From contig NZ_JAFEVR010000017.1 in assembly GCF_017352375.1 (NCBI RefSeq), positions 1 to 50,391 on the forward strand: DNA of 50,391 bases, written 5' to 3'. This DNA is from Mycolicibacterium sp. S2-37. Lineage in GTDB: Bacteria; Actinomycetota; Actinomycetes; Mycobacteriales; Mycobacteriaceae. The position numbers were made by a program, and so were the translations under genes. The notes beneath the pieces are model-generated. The model did no database searches and was not told where the DNA came from. It was given only the letters and a program-made list of their open reading frames with translations. The stretch's first letter is position 1. Every line of letters starts with the position of its first letter. Shown one piece after another: positions 15,739 to 24,351 of this stretch.

Positions 15739-17086
15739 GCCGTCCCGATGCCGACGACGTGACCGGTGCAACCGCGAACTCCACCCCGTACTGGTTCAGC
15801 GTCACAGGCAGCGGCTCTTCGGGTGACAGCTGAGGCGTGGACGACAGCCGGAAATCCAACGCGCTCAACAAATTGGCGAGCAGCGTGCTCGTCGCGAACA
15901 GCACGAGGTTGCGTCCGGGACACTCGGCCGGGCCAGCGGAGAACGGCACCAGTTGCGGATAGGTCTGCGCGCGTCCGTCGAGCCAGATGTCGGGAACGAA
16001 GTCGTTAGCGAATGGCAACAGCTCAGGGTCGCGGTGGAATGCCGGCGTCACGATCATCAGCCCTGCACCCTTCTCGATCGTGACAGCGCCGTCGCGCCAC
16101 GTCGTGTCAGCTGTCGTATCCCGCAGGATCGTGGGCGTGGTCGGCCACAGCCGCACCGACTCGAGGACACTCGCGCGCAAGAAGGGTCGCAAACGCAGCT
16201 GATCGGGCTCAGCGGCGTCTTCGATCGCTCGCGCCACCTCCGCGGGGTGGGTGGCCAGCGCGGCGAGCGCCCGCAGCTGCGCCATGCCTGCCGCATCGAA
16301 CGCGAACAGCCACTGCGGCATCTGCCCCACGGGGTCGACGGCCCCCCGGGCCGGTACGTCGGCGACCGCGGCTGCCAGCGTTCCGACCTGCGGATCCTCG
16401 ACGTAGTCGTAGAGCCGCTCGAGGAACTTCGCGCGCTTGCGGTGGTGCGGCAGCGACAGGAACGACCAGTTTCCCGCCCGCCGCAGCCGCAGCAGGGCGT
16501 CGGTGATCTCCTCGTCGTCACGGGCACGGTCGCCGAGGGCGACCCGTCGCACGATCCGCCACCACGCGGCCATGAACTCGTCGGCGTCCATGGTGCCGCG
16601 CGCGGACACCGCCTCCACCAGTTCGCGCGCCTCCGACGTCACCACGTGCGCGAAAGCGCCTGCCAGCCGGTGCATCTCGGAATCCGAATCGAGCGCTGAA
16701 TCGTTGAGGTCGCGTCGCTGCCTACGGATGGGGCCCTGGGAGATCAGCACACCGTTGGGCTGGAACCATTCGAGCGCCTTGCGCTTCTCGCGGTTGGCGG
16801 GGTGGAACGGGTCGGGCGCTCCGGCGAGTACCCGGCCGACGTCGTCGGGGTCGAGCACCACCACCATGCGCCGGCCCGGCAGGACCAACTCGACGGGCCC
16901 CGCGCCGAACTCTTCGCGCAGTTGCCGCATCCGGCGTACCGCCCTGGCGTCGGCCTGCACGGTCTCGAGTGCCCGCACTGCGGGCCTGCGCCGGGCGATC
17001 ACCCCGGCGGCGATCGACGCCGAACCCAGGTCGACCAGGGTTGCGACCGCCCGCGCCCCGGTCAGCCGATGCCCATTCACGGTCAT
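15722..17086 (-). CDS. Cytochrome P450 monooxygenase
   Basis: A 454-residue P450. The heme loop is FSAGPAECPGR with the thiolate ligand Cys389, and the K-helix ExxR is ESVRL. The I-helix reads FAFDAAGMAQ, so the acid-alcohol pair that normally relays protons for oxygen activation is absent. No membrane anchor is obvious. Redox partners are not nearby. It lies 72 nt after a membrane-protein gene on the same strand and converges on the anti-sigma gene. Substrate unknown. Confidence 0.9.
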   Translation of the reverse strand: MTVNGHRLTGARAVATLVDLGSASIAAGVIARRRPAVRALETVQADARAVRRMRQLREEFGAGPVELVLPGRRMVVVLDPDDVGRVLAGAPDPFHPANREKRKALEWFQPNGVLISQGPIRRQRRDLNDSALDSDSEMHRLAGAFAHVVTSEARELVEAVSARGTMDADEFMAAWWRIVRRVALGDRARDDEEITDALLRLRRAGNWSFLSLPHHRKRAKFLERLYDYVEDPQVGTLAAAVADVPARGAVDPVGQMPQWLFAFDAAGMAQLRALAALATHPAEVARAIEDAAEPDQLRLRPFLRASVLESVRLWPTTPTILRDTTADTTWRDGAVTIEKGAGLMIVTPAFHRDPELLPFANDFVPDIWLDGRAQTYPQLVPFSAGPAECPGRNLVLFATSTLLANLLSALDFRLSSTPQLSPEEPLPVTLNQYGVEFAVAPVTSSASGRLTPNP

Positions 17087-17158
17087 GGGTCTGGCGTTTC
17101 CCCGCCCGGCACCCCGCCAAACTGCAGGTAAAGGTGATCGCCCCGCGCGGCGCCCTGA

Positions 17159-18004
17159 TCACTCCGGCGTACGCCGCAGCCCGCCCACCATCGACGCGAT
17201 CGCGCCGACCGCCACCAGGATGACGCCGGCAGCCAGCGTGAGGTTCAGCCAGTGGTGCAGGCTCTGCTCGGCGTGACCGACCATCAGATCGGCGATCACC
17301 CGGAAGTTGCCGTCGGTCCGGTCGAGCGCGCCGTCGATGTAGCGGTCCGCGACTTCCAGTCCGGCCCATCCGGCCGCACCGACGAGCAAAGCCGAAACAC
17401 CCAGGGCCGCCAACCCTTTGCCGCGACGGCGCGTTCCGGCGAGCGTCAGCAGCGCGAAGGTGGCGGTGAGCACCGCGACCCCCGCGCTCACCCACGGCCC
17501 CCACGTCGCGACGGCTTGCAGCCGGCCCGGTCGCAGCTCGGGCGACGGTGCGGTGACCGGCACCATGAGTGTGTCGGGGACATCGAGATCCAGGTCGCCG
17601 AGGGTGGCCTTGAACGACGGGTCCGACAGCATCGGGGCGATGTCGACCAGCCACTGGTCGCCTGAACCGCCCTGCGGCACGTCGGTGAACATCCAGCGGT
17701 GCGCGATGCGGTTCGCCTGGGCGAACTGGCCGGGGAAGCCGGCGTTACCGGTGTAATCGGCGGCGACCTCTCGGACCAGGTCCGGGTTGAGGTCGTAGCC
17801 ACGGCCCGCCGCGAACTCGGTGAACCGCGCCGTGAGCTCGTCGGCCATCGCCTGTTGCAACAGGGTGTCCTCGGCCGCCGACGCTGCGAGGTCCGCATAG
17901 CCCTGTTCGGAGACGATGTGCTGTTGCGCCCACACCGCGGGTACGGCGATGCCGAGCAGCAGCGTCGTCAGCACCCACAGCAGCGCCGTCAGCACGAACC
18001 GCAA
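17159..18004 (-). CDS. Conserved membrane protein of unknown function
   Basis: A 281-residue protein. An N-terminal hydrophobic segment (FVLTALLWVLTTLLLGIAVP) is followed by a long extracytoplasmic part of about 135 residues. Three further segments lie in the C-terminal half (WGPWVSAGVAVLTATFALL, GLAALGVSALLVGAAGWAG, LNLTLAAGVILVAVGAIAS). TTG start with AGGAGGG six bases upstream. It sits 37 nt after ppk2, so is likely co-transcribed with it. I do not recognise a characterised homologue. Confidence 0.75.
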   Translation of the reverse strand: MRFVLTALLWVLTTLLLGIAVPAVWAQQHIVSEQGYADLAASAAEDTLLQQAMADELTARFTEFAAGRGYDLNPDLVREVAADYTGNAGFPGQFAQANRIAHRWMFTDVPQGGSGDQWLVDIAPMLSDPSFKATLGDLDLDVPDTLMVPVTAPSPELRPGRLQAVATWGPWVSAGVAVLTATFALLTLAGTRRRGKGLAALGVSALLVGAAGWAGLEVADRYIDGALDRTDGNFRVIADLMVGHAEQSLHHWLNLTLAAGVILVAVGAIASMVGGLRRTPE

Positions 18005-18041
18005 CGCCGTCCCTCCTGTCTTCGAAGGACGGCTGGGTGGG

Positions 18042-18899
18042 TCAGTCGGTCAGGGCGCGTCCCACGATGAGCGGGTCGGCGTGGCCGACCACCTCATGGT
18101 CCTTGTTGTCGTAGTCGAACTTACCGAGCACGTAGCGCATGGCGTTGAGCCGGGCGCGCTTCTTGTCGTTGCTCTTCACCACGATCCAGGGTGCGATCTC
18201 GGTGTCGGTCAGCTCGAACATCTCTTCTTTGGCTCGCGTGTACGCGTCCCACTTGTCCAGCGATGCCAGATCGGTCGGCGAGAGCTTCCACTGCCTGACC
18301 GGATCGATCTGACGGATGGTGAAGCGCGTGCGCTGCTCGGATTGCGAGACCGAGAACCAGAACTTGATCAGGCTGATGCCCTCGTTGACGAGCATCTGCT
18401 CGAACAACGGGGCCTGACGGATGAACAGGGCGTGCTGTCTGGGCGTGCAGAACCCCATGACGCGTTCGACACCGGCGCGGTTGTACCACGACCGGTCGAA
18501 CAGCACGATCTCGCCGGCTGCCGGAAGGTGGGTCACGTACCGCTGGAAGTACCACTGTGTGCGCTCACGCTCGGTCGGCTTCTCCAGCGCGACCACGCGG
18601 GCTCCGCGGGGGTTGAGGTGCTCCATGAACCGCTTGATGGTGCCGCCCTTGCCGGCGGCGTCGCGGCCCTCGCACACGATGACGACCCGGTGTCCGTGCG
18701 CCTGGCACCACTTCTGCAGTTTCAGCAGTTCGATCTGCAGCAGCCGCTTCTGCTTCTCGTACTCCTCGCGCCTCATCCGCTCGTCGTACGGATAGTTCTC
18801 CCGCCATGTGTCCACGATCTGATCTCCGGGCTGCAACAGCAGGACCGGGTCGTCATCGTCGTCGTCGCGGACGGTGTATTCGTGGGTAGCCGAGGTCAC
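18042..18899 (-). CDS. ppk2: Polyphosphate kinase 2 (PPK2 family)
   Basis: A 285-residue PPK2-family kinase. Walker A EGRDAAGKGG (77-86), Walker B with LFDRSWYNR (about 133-141), the lid with RRFTIRQ-like Arg residues, and WIVVKSNDKKRARLN near the end. PPK2 enzymes transfer phosphate between polyphosphate and nucleoside diphosphates, mainly to make GTP or ATP. The GTG start has TACTTT exactly six bases upstream, predicting a leaderless mRNA. M. tuberculosis Rv3232c is in the same family, but this locus is not syntenic with it. Confidence 0.92.
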   Translation of the reverse strand: MTSATHEYTVRDDDDDDPVLLLQPGDQIVDTWRENYPYDERMRREEYEKQKRLLQIELLKLQKWCQAHGHRVVIVCEGRDAAGKGGTIKRFMEHLNPRGARVVALEKPTERERTQWYFQRYVTHLPAAGEIVLFDRSWYNRAGVERVMGFCTPRQHALFIRQAPLFEQMLVNEGISLIKFWFSVSQSEQRTRFTIRQIDPVRQWKLSPTDLASLDKWDAYTRAKEEMFELTDTEIAPWIVVKSNDKKRARLNAMRYVLGKFDYDNKDHEVVGHADPLIVGRALTD

Positions 18900-18962
18900 C
18901 GCACGAAAGTATCGGCCGGTCAGTACCGCGCGGTGAAGCGAATGTGAACGGGAAGTGCGCTG

Positions 18963-20480
18963 TTACTTGGACATCCGTCGCGGACGCACCAGCGCCAGCT
19001 TGGTCATCATCGTGTTCATCCGCTTGAGCGCCTTCTGCGAGTTGTTGTAGTAGTTGCCGCCGGCGCCGACGTTGGTACGCGGCGCGACCACCGTCTCGAT
19101 GCGGCAGTACTTGCGCAGCCCTTCCTGGCCACCGAAGCGGGCGCCGATGCCCGAGGCCTTCCAGCCGCCCATCGGCGCGGTGGTGCACATCAGGTTCGAG
19201 ATCACGTCATTGATGTTGACTCCACCGCAATCGAGCTGCAGCGCAACTTCTTTCGCACGCTCGAGGTCCTTGGAGAACACCGATGCGGACAGCCCGTACT
19301 GGCTGTCGTTGGCCAGCCGGACCGCCTCGGCGACGGACTTGACCTTCATGATCGGCAGGGTCGGCCCGAAGGTCTCCTCGGTCATGCACGACATCGAGTG
19401 GTCGACGTCCACCAGCACGGTCGGCTCGTAGAAGCTGCCGGGGCCCGACCCCCGCTTGCCGCCGGTGAGCGCCTTGGCGCCCTTGGCGACCGCCTCGTCG
19501 ACGTGGCGTTCGGTGACCTCGACCTGGCCGTCATCGATGAGGGCGCCGACGTGGTTGCCGTCGCCGGCACCGACCTTCAGATCGCGCACCGCACGCACGA
19601 CGGCGTCGACGAACTGCTGGTAGACCGCCTCGAGGACGTACACCCGTTCGACGGACACGCACGTCTGGCCTGCGTTGAACATCGCACCCCACACCGCGGC
19701 GTTGGCGGCGAGGTCGACGTCGGCGTCCTCGAGCACGATCATCGGATCCTTGCCGCCCAGTTCCAGGCTGACCGGGGTGAGCCGGCGGGCGGCGCGTTCC
19801 ATCACCTTGACGCCGGTGGCCGACGATCCGGTGAACTGGATGAAGTCGGAGTTGTCGATGACGGCCTCGGACACCTCGCGGGCACCCTGAACCAGTGCCA
19901 GCACCTCGGGCGCCCCCGACTCCTGCCAGCCGCGCAGCAACAGTTCGGCGGTCAGCGGCGTGCGCTCGGACGGTTTGAGCAGCACCGCACACCCGGCGGC
20001 GAGCGCGCTGATGGCGTCCATCAGCGCGTTGGCGACCGGATAGTTCCAGGGCGCGATGATGCCGACGACCGGGCGCGGGCGGTAGTGGACGGTGACCTTC
20101 TTGATCGACAGGAACGGCAGGGAGGCCGGACGGCTGTCCGGAGCCAGCGCCTTCTCCATGGTCCGCACGTAGTAGGACGTGATCATCAGGATCAGCGGCA
20201 CCTCCTGGGCAGCGTCGACGGCGGACTTGCCCGTCTCCTTGATCAGCACCTCCTCGATTTCCTCGCGGTGCTCGCCCAGCCACACCGCGTACCGGGCCAG
20301 CACCTTGGCGCGGCCGGCCGCGCCGCGGGCCTCCCACTCCTTCTGCGCAGCCCGCAGGCCGGTGGCGATGCGGGGTACATCGGCGGGCGCGGTCCAGCGC
20401 ACCGTGCCGGCGACAGCGCCGGTGGCGGGGTTGTGGATGGTGCTCGTCTCGGGCGCGTGAACGTCAGGCGTCGCGGTCAT
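18963..20480 (-). CDS. Aldehyde dehydrogenase, succinate-semialdehyde dehydrogenase-like
   Basis: A 505-residue NAD(P)-dependent aldehyde dehydrogenase. It has PWNYPVANALMDAISALAAG, FTGSSATG in the cofactor site, the general base Glu in LELGGKDP, the catalytic Cys in NAGQTCVSVERV, and EETFGP. It most resembles the GabD2 (Rv1731) group used for succinate semialdehyde, but substrate is not certain. TAACAT lies six bases before the ATG, predicting a leaderless transcript that could continue into ppk2, 63 nt downstream. Confidence 0.88.
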   Translation of the reverse strand: MTATPDVHAPETSTIHNPATGAVAGTVRWTAPADVPRIATGLRAAQKEWEARGAAGRAKVLARYAVWLGEHREEIEEVLIKETGKSAVDAAQEVPLILMITSYYVRTMEKALAPDSRPASLPFLSIKKVTVHYRPRPVVGIIAPWNYPVANALMDAISALAAGCAVLLKPSERTPLTAELLLRGWQESGAPEVLALVQGAREVSEAVIDNSDFIQFTGSSATGVKVMERAARRLTPVSLELGGKDPMIVLEDADVDLAANAAVWGAMFNAGQTCVSVERVYVLEAVYQQFVDAVVRAVRDLKVGAGDGNHVGALIDDGQVEVTERHVDEAVAKGAKALTGGKRGSGPGSFYEPTVLVDVDHSMSCMTEETFGPTLPIMKVKSVAEAVRLANDSQYGLSASVFSKDLERAKEVALQLDCGGVNINDVISNLMCTTAPMGGWKASGIGARFGGQEGLRKYCRIETVVAPRTNVGAGGNYYNNSQKALKRMNTMMTKLALVRPRRMSK

Positions 20481-20533
20481 GCACCCATGTTAGCCGCCGC
20501 CTGTGACGCAGGTCGCACCGGGTTTGACACCTG

Positions 20534-21037
20534 TCAAGAAGCGTGCGTTCCGGCCGCTCCTGCGAGCACCGCGCCCACCGCCACCACCGCTGTACCCAGC
20601 AGGAATGCGCCGACCGTGTCGGTGAAGTAGTGGAAGGTCGTGCCGACCGCGTACATCCCGGCGGCGATGAGCACGACCGCGATGGCGAGCACCCATCGGT
20701 TGGCACCGGTGACCAGAACGACCATCCCGGCCGCGACCACCAGAGCGGTGACGTGTCCGCTGGGATAGGCCACCGCACCGTCGAGTTCCCGGCCGAACAA
20801 CCGCTTCATCGCCTGGGCGGCTGCGATCCCGACGAGCGGGCAGACCGCGACCACCACGGCGAGCCGCCACCGCCGCCGCCACAGCGCGGCGGCACCCGCA
20901 CCGACGACCAACGCGGCGAGAAAGCGTTCGTCGACGACGACGAGCAGCCAGTCGGGCCCGTCGATCGCCAGCAGCCGGTCGTCGAGCCGGGTCGACCCGC
21001 CTCCCACAGCCCATCCCAGTGCGAACAGTGCCGTCAC
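20534..21037 (-). CDS. PAP2-family membrane phosphatase
   Basis: At least 167 residues with about five membrane segments. The phosphatase motifs are KRLFGRE (degenerate first motif, RE for RP), YPSGH, and FHYFTD with the catalytic His and Asp. Start uncertain: GTG at 21037 is the first standard codon, but the first membrane helix seems to begin about 8-12 codons earlier, so a CTG start near 21065 or coupling to the DinB stop is possible. It follows the DinB gene on the same strand. Likely a lipid or isoprenoid phosphate phosphatase. Confidence 0.75.
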   Translation of the reverse strand: MTALFALGWAVGGGSTRLDDRLLAIDGPDWLLVVVDERFLAALVVGAGAAALWRRRWRLAVVVAVCPLVGIAAAQAMKRLFGRELDGAVAYPSGHVTALVVAAGMVVLVTGANRWVLAIAVVLIAAGMYAVGTTFHYFTDTVGAFLLGTAVVAVGAVLAGAAGTHAS

Positions 21038-21075
21038 CGCGACGGCGGGCCACCATCGCAGCGCCGCCCCCAGCG

Positions 21076-21594
21076 TCAGCGGGCGATACCCCGCGCGTAG
21101 GCGGCCTGGCCGAGATGCTGGGCGCAGTCGTCGATGATGCTGACCAGTCGGGCGCTCGCGGTCACCGGCGGATCCCAGTTCTCGTCGACGATCTGCGCCA
21201 GGTCGTCGACGGTGACGGACGCGACGTATTCGAGCGTCAGCTTGTGGACGCCGTGGTAGTAGCCGGCGAGCAGATCCGCCGACACCTGGACCTTGCCGAC
21301 GTCTTCGGCGGTGTGGCCGTAACCGGTGTCGTCGCCGGGCAGGTCGAGACCGAAGCGCTCGACCCAGCCGTCGCGCGTCCACACCTGCTCGACGCCGGCG
21401 ATGTCGCTCAGCTGCGCATCCTGCACACGGGCGCTGTGCCACAGCAGCCAGGCGATGCTGTTGGCCGAGGCGGTGGGCCGGTAGAGCGCCACCTCGTCTG
21501 TCAGGTCGTCGGTGAGTTGGTCGACGTGCTCGATGAGCCTGGTGAACGAGTCGCGCAGAAGTTCGCGGGCCGCAGCCGCATCCGAGTCAGCCAT
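21076..21594 (-). CDS. DinB/DUF664-family protein (mycothiol-dependent enzyme fold)
   Basis: A 172-residue four-helix protein with the three-His metal pattern of DinB-like proteins (His in LLWHSARVQD, His in YYHGVHKL, His in DCAQHLGQAAYARG). Actinobacterial relatives are mycothiol-dependent transferases or isomerases; the reaction here is unknown. The ATG at 21594 was preferred; one 11 codons upstream is also open. Its stop sits directly before the PAP2 gene. Confidence 0.78.
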   Translation of the reverse strand: MADSDAAAARELLRDSFTRLIEHVDQLTDDLTDEVALYRPTASANSIAWLLWHSARVQDAQLSDIAGVEQVWTRDGWVERFGLDLPGDDTGYGHTAEDVGKVQVSADLLAGYYHGVHKLTLEYVASVTVDDLAQIVDENWDPPVTASARLVSIIDDCAQHLGQAAYARGIAR

Positions 21595-21651
21595 ACCGGA
21601 AACGTACCCGCGCGACCGAGTCGTCACCCGTCTGTCCGTCAGCCCTGCGGA

Positions 21652-22041
21652 CTAGCGCCGAGGACCGCCACCGTGAAAAACCGCCTCGACGTTGTTCCCG
21701 TCCGGATCGCGGACGAACGCGCCGTAGTAGTTCGGGTGGTACTCCGGCCACAGCCGCGGCTCGTGGAGCGGTTCGGCGCCGAGTGCCAGCGCGGTGTGGA
21801 AGAAGGCCTGCACGCTTTCGGGGTCCTTGGCGGTGAAGGCGACGTGGGTCTCCCGGTTGGGCCCCGCGGCGTCGCCCGCGGTCATATCGGCGATCCAGAA
21901 GTTCGGATGCCCCTCGGTGCCGTAGCCGATGGCCACACCGAAGTCCATCTGGCGCGTGAAACCCAGGACCCCGAGCACCTTGTCGTAGAAGTCCTTCGAT
22001 GCGGCGAAGTCGGCACAGTTGATTCCGAAGTGATCGATCAC
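21652..22041 (-). CDS. VOC (glyoxalase/bleomycin resistance) family protein
   Basis: A 129-residue protein beginning VIDHFGINCADFAASKDFYDK and ending with RDPDGNNVEAVFHG, the two ends of a VOC metal-binding module (His and Glu ligands). GTG start at 22041, with TACGAT six bases upstream, predicting a leaderless transcript; the longer open frame runs through the opposite gene's start and is not credible. Likely a small metal-dependent lyase, isomerase or dioxygenase-like enzyme; substrate unknown. Confidence 0.82.
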   Translation of the reverse strand: MIDHFGINCADFAASKDFYDKVLGVLGFTRQMDFGVAIGYGTEGHPNFWIADMTAGDAAGPNRETHVAFTAKDPESVQAFFHTALALGAEPLHEPRLWPEYHPNYYGAFVRDPDGNNVEAVFHGGGPRR

Positions 22042-22047
22042 CGGCCC

Positions 22048-22057
22048 ATCGTAGATT
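22048..22057. promoter_or_regulatory. Overlapping back-to-back -10 boxes for two leaderless genes
   Basis: TAGATT (22052-22057, plus) ends six bases before the ATG of the amidohydrolase. TACGAT (22053-22048, minus) ends six bases before the GTG of the VOC gene. The two hexamers share two base pairs, and only 22 bp separate the two start codons. Confidence 0.6.
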
Positions 22058-22063
22058 CGATGT

Positions 22064-23800
22064 ATGACCTTTGATCTGGTGATTCGCAACGGAACCATCG
22101 TCGACGGCCTGGGCGGTGAGCCGTTCGTGGGTGACGTCGCGGTCCGCGACGGGGTGATCGCCGCGGTCGGCGCGGTGTCGGGGTCCGGCGCTCGCGAGAT
22201 CGACGCCACGGGCCTGCACGTCACCCCGGGCTTCGTCGATCTGCACACCCATTACGACGGGCAGGCAATCTGGTCGGACCGCATGACGCCGTCGTCGGCG
22301 CACGGGGTGACGACGGCGGTGATGGGCAACTGCGGCGTCGGGTTCGCCCCGTGCCGCCGCGAGGACCACGACGTGCTCGTCGATGTGATGGCCGGCGTCG
22401 AGGACATTCCTGGTGTGGTGATGGTCGACGGTCTGCCGTGGGACTGGGAGACGTTCCCGGAGTATCTCGACGCGGTGGAGTCGCGACGCAGGGATATCGA
22501 CGTGGCCGCCTACCTGCCGCACTCGCCGCTGCGGGTCTACACGATGGGGCAGCGGGGGGCGGATAGGGAACCGGCACGAGCCGAGGATCTGGACCGGATG
22601 CGGGCGCTGGCCAAGGAGGCGGTGGAGGCCGGCGCGCTGGGCTTCGCCTCGTCCCGGTTCGCACTGCACAAGACCTCGAGCGGGTCACCCATCCCGACCT
22701 ACGACGCCGACCAGGCCGAGATCGCCGCCATTGCAAGAGGTGTCGCCGAAGGAGGTGGCGGACTCATCCAGTTCGTCCCCGACATCCCGGCCGGTGGATA
22801 CGAGACGGTGCTGCGGCAGGTGTTCGAGGTCGCCGCCGATGTCGGCCTGCCCGTGACGTTCTCGCTGCTGACCGGCAACGTCGGCGATCCGATGTGGCCG
22901 CAGGCGATGAATCTCGTCGAGAAGTTCAATTCCGGTGCCGAGCCGGGCAACCCGAGGATCACCGCGCAGATGTTCCCCCGGCCGATCGGCATGGTGATCG
23001 GCCTGGAGCTGAGCGGCAACCCGTTCGTCATGTACCCCAGCTACCAGGAGATCGCCGGACTCCCGCTCGCCGAGCGGGTAGCCGAGATGCGCAAACCCGA
23101 GGTGCGCCAGCGCATTCTGAGTGACAAGCCGTCATCCGACGGACATCCGCTGATGTTCATGGTGCAGGCATGGAACTGGATCTTCCCCCTCGGCGACGAG
23201 CCGCAATACGAACCCGACGCGTCGACGTCCATCGCGGCACGTGCGGCGGCCCGCGGCGTCTCGCCGGCCGAGGAGGCCTACGACCGACTGCTCGACGACG
23301 ACGGCCACGCCATGCTGCTGGTCGCGCTGGGCAACTACCAGGACAACTCGCTGGACACCGTCGGCACACTGATGCGCCGCGACGACGTGGTGCTGGGTCT
23401 CGGTGACGGTGGCGCGCACTACGGGATGATCTGCGACGCAAGCTTTCCCACGTTCCTGCTGACCCACTGGACCCGTGACCGGGCGACCGGCCGGCTCTCG
23501 GTGGCCGATGCGGTGCGCGAACTGACCTCGGTGCCCGCACGTGTCGCGGGCCTGGCCGACCGCGGCCGTATCGCCGTCGGCTTCAAAGCCGATCTGAACG
23601 TCATCGACCACGCCGGGCTGACGTTGCACAAACCCGTCATCGCCCACGATCTGCCGGCGGGTGGGAAGCGGCTGGACCAGACCGCCGACGGCTACGTCGC
23701 CACTGTGGTGTCCGGAGAGATCATCGCGGAGAACGGGATTCCCACGTCCGCACGACCCGGCAGGCTCGTGCGGGGACGGCAGCCGGAGCCCGTCGCGTGA
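22064..23800 (+). CDS. N-acyl-D-amino-acid deacylase-like amidohydrolase
   Basis: A 578-residue metal-dependent amidohydrolase of the D-aminoacylase/dihydroorotase-like group. It has the N-terminal composite domain (LVIRNGTIVDGLGGEP, GDVAVRDGVIAAVG), the metal motif DLHTHYDGQ, GNCGVGFAPC and LGDGGAHYGMICD. The C-terminal tail (RGRIAVGFKADLNVID) returns to the beta-sandwich. It resembles M. tuberculosis Rv2913c. Predicted leaderless from TAGATT. The stop overlaps the next gene as GTGA. Substrate is likely an N-acylated amino acid or cyclic amide. Confidence 0.88.
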   Translation: MTFDLVIRNGTIVDGLGGEPFVGDVAVRDGVIAAVGAVSGSGAREIDATGLHVTPGFVDLHTHYDGQAIWSDRMTPSSAHGVTTAVMGNCGVGFAPCRREDHDVLVDVMAGVEDIPGVVMVDGLPWDWETFPEYLDAVESRRRDIDVAAYLPHSPLRVYTMGQRGADREPARAEDLDRMRALAKEAVEAGALGFASSRFALHKTSSGSPIPTYDADQAEIAAIARGVAEGGGGLIQFVPDIPAGGYETVLRQVFEVAADVGLPVTFSLLTGNVGDPMWPQAMNLVEKFNSGAEPGNPRITAQMFPRPIGMVIGLELSGNPFVMYPSYQEIAGLPLAERVAEMRKPEVRQRILSDKPSSDGHPLMFMVQAWNWIFPLGDEPQYEPDASTSIAARAAARGVSPAEEAYDRLLDDDGHAMLLVALGNYQDNSLDTVGTLMRRDDVVLGLGDGGAHYGMICDASFPTFLLTHWTRDRATGRLSVADAVRELTSVPARVAGLADRGRIAVGFKADLNVIDHAGLTLHKPVIAHDLPAGGKRLDQTADGYVATVVSGEIIAENGIPTSARPGRLVRGRQPEPVA

Positions 23801-24351
23801 CGCGTGTCCAGCCGCTGGCGCCGCCGTGGAGCGAGGCCGACGCCGCCGATATCCAGAGCTGGGGCCACCCGGATCGCAGTTACGAACCGCTGCTGCTCGT
23901 GCGGTGTCTGCAGCGCCACCCCGCCATGGCCGCCCGGTTGCGCAAGATGGGCGAGGCGCTCTACGTCGAGGCCAGGCTGCCACCCCGACTGCGCACGATC
24001 GCCATCCTGCGCACCTGCGCGCTGGTCGGGTGCGCCTACGAATGGGGCGGTCAGGCCGCGTTCTGGGGATCGATCGCCGGGGTGAGCGACGACGAGTGCG
24101 ACGCGCTGGTCACCGGGGCGCCGGCGGGATGGAGCCCGTTCGAGCGCGTGCTGATCGACGCGGTCGACGAACTCGAGCGCACCGGGTCGTGGTCCTCGGA
24201 CACCTGGGCAGCACTCGGGGGTGAACTCGACGACGAGCAGCGGATGGAATTGCTGATCGCCGTCGGCTGGTACCGCACCATCTGCACCTTGTGCAACGGC
24301 ATGGCGCTACCCGTCGAGGGCTGGATGCGGCGCTGGCCGTCAGCGTCCTGA
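23797..24351 (+). CDS. Carboxymuconolactone decarboxylase/AhpD-fold protein
   Basis: A 184-residue all-helical protein with the CMD core LPPRLRTIAILRTCALVGCAYEWGGQ, where AhpD enzymes carry E-x2-C-x2-C-x3-H. Here only single Cys residues are seen, so peroxidase activity is doubtful. GTG start overlapping the amidohydrolase stop by 4 nt makes the two an operon. The 3' end overlaps the convergent SDR by 12 nt. Confidence 0.8.
   Translation: MTRVQPLAPPWSEADAADIQSWGHPDRSYEPLLLVRCLQRHPAMAARLRKMGEALYVEARLPPRLRTIAILRTCALVGCAYEWGGQAAFWGSIAGVSDDECDALVTGAPAGWSPFERVLIDAVDELERTGSWSSDTWAALGGELDDEQRMELLIAVGWYRTICTLCNGMALPVEGWMRRWPSAS

Noticed and set aside
18042..18899. ppk2 as part of the phosphite cassette
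   Set aside because: It is about 6 kb away, separated by five unrelated genes on both strands, with its own leaderless promoter; no shared regulatory repeat seen.
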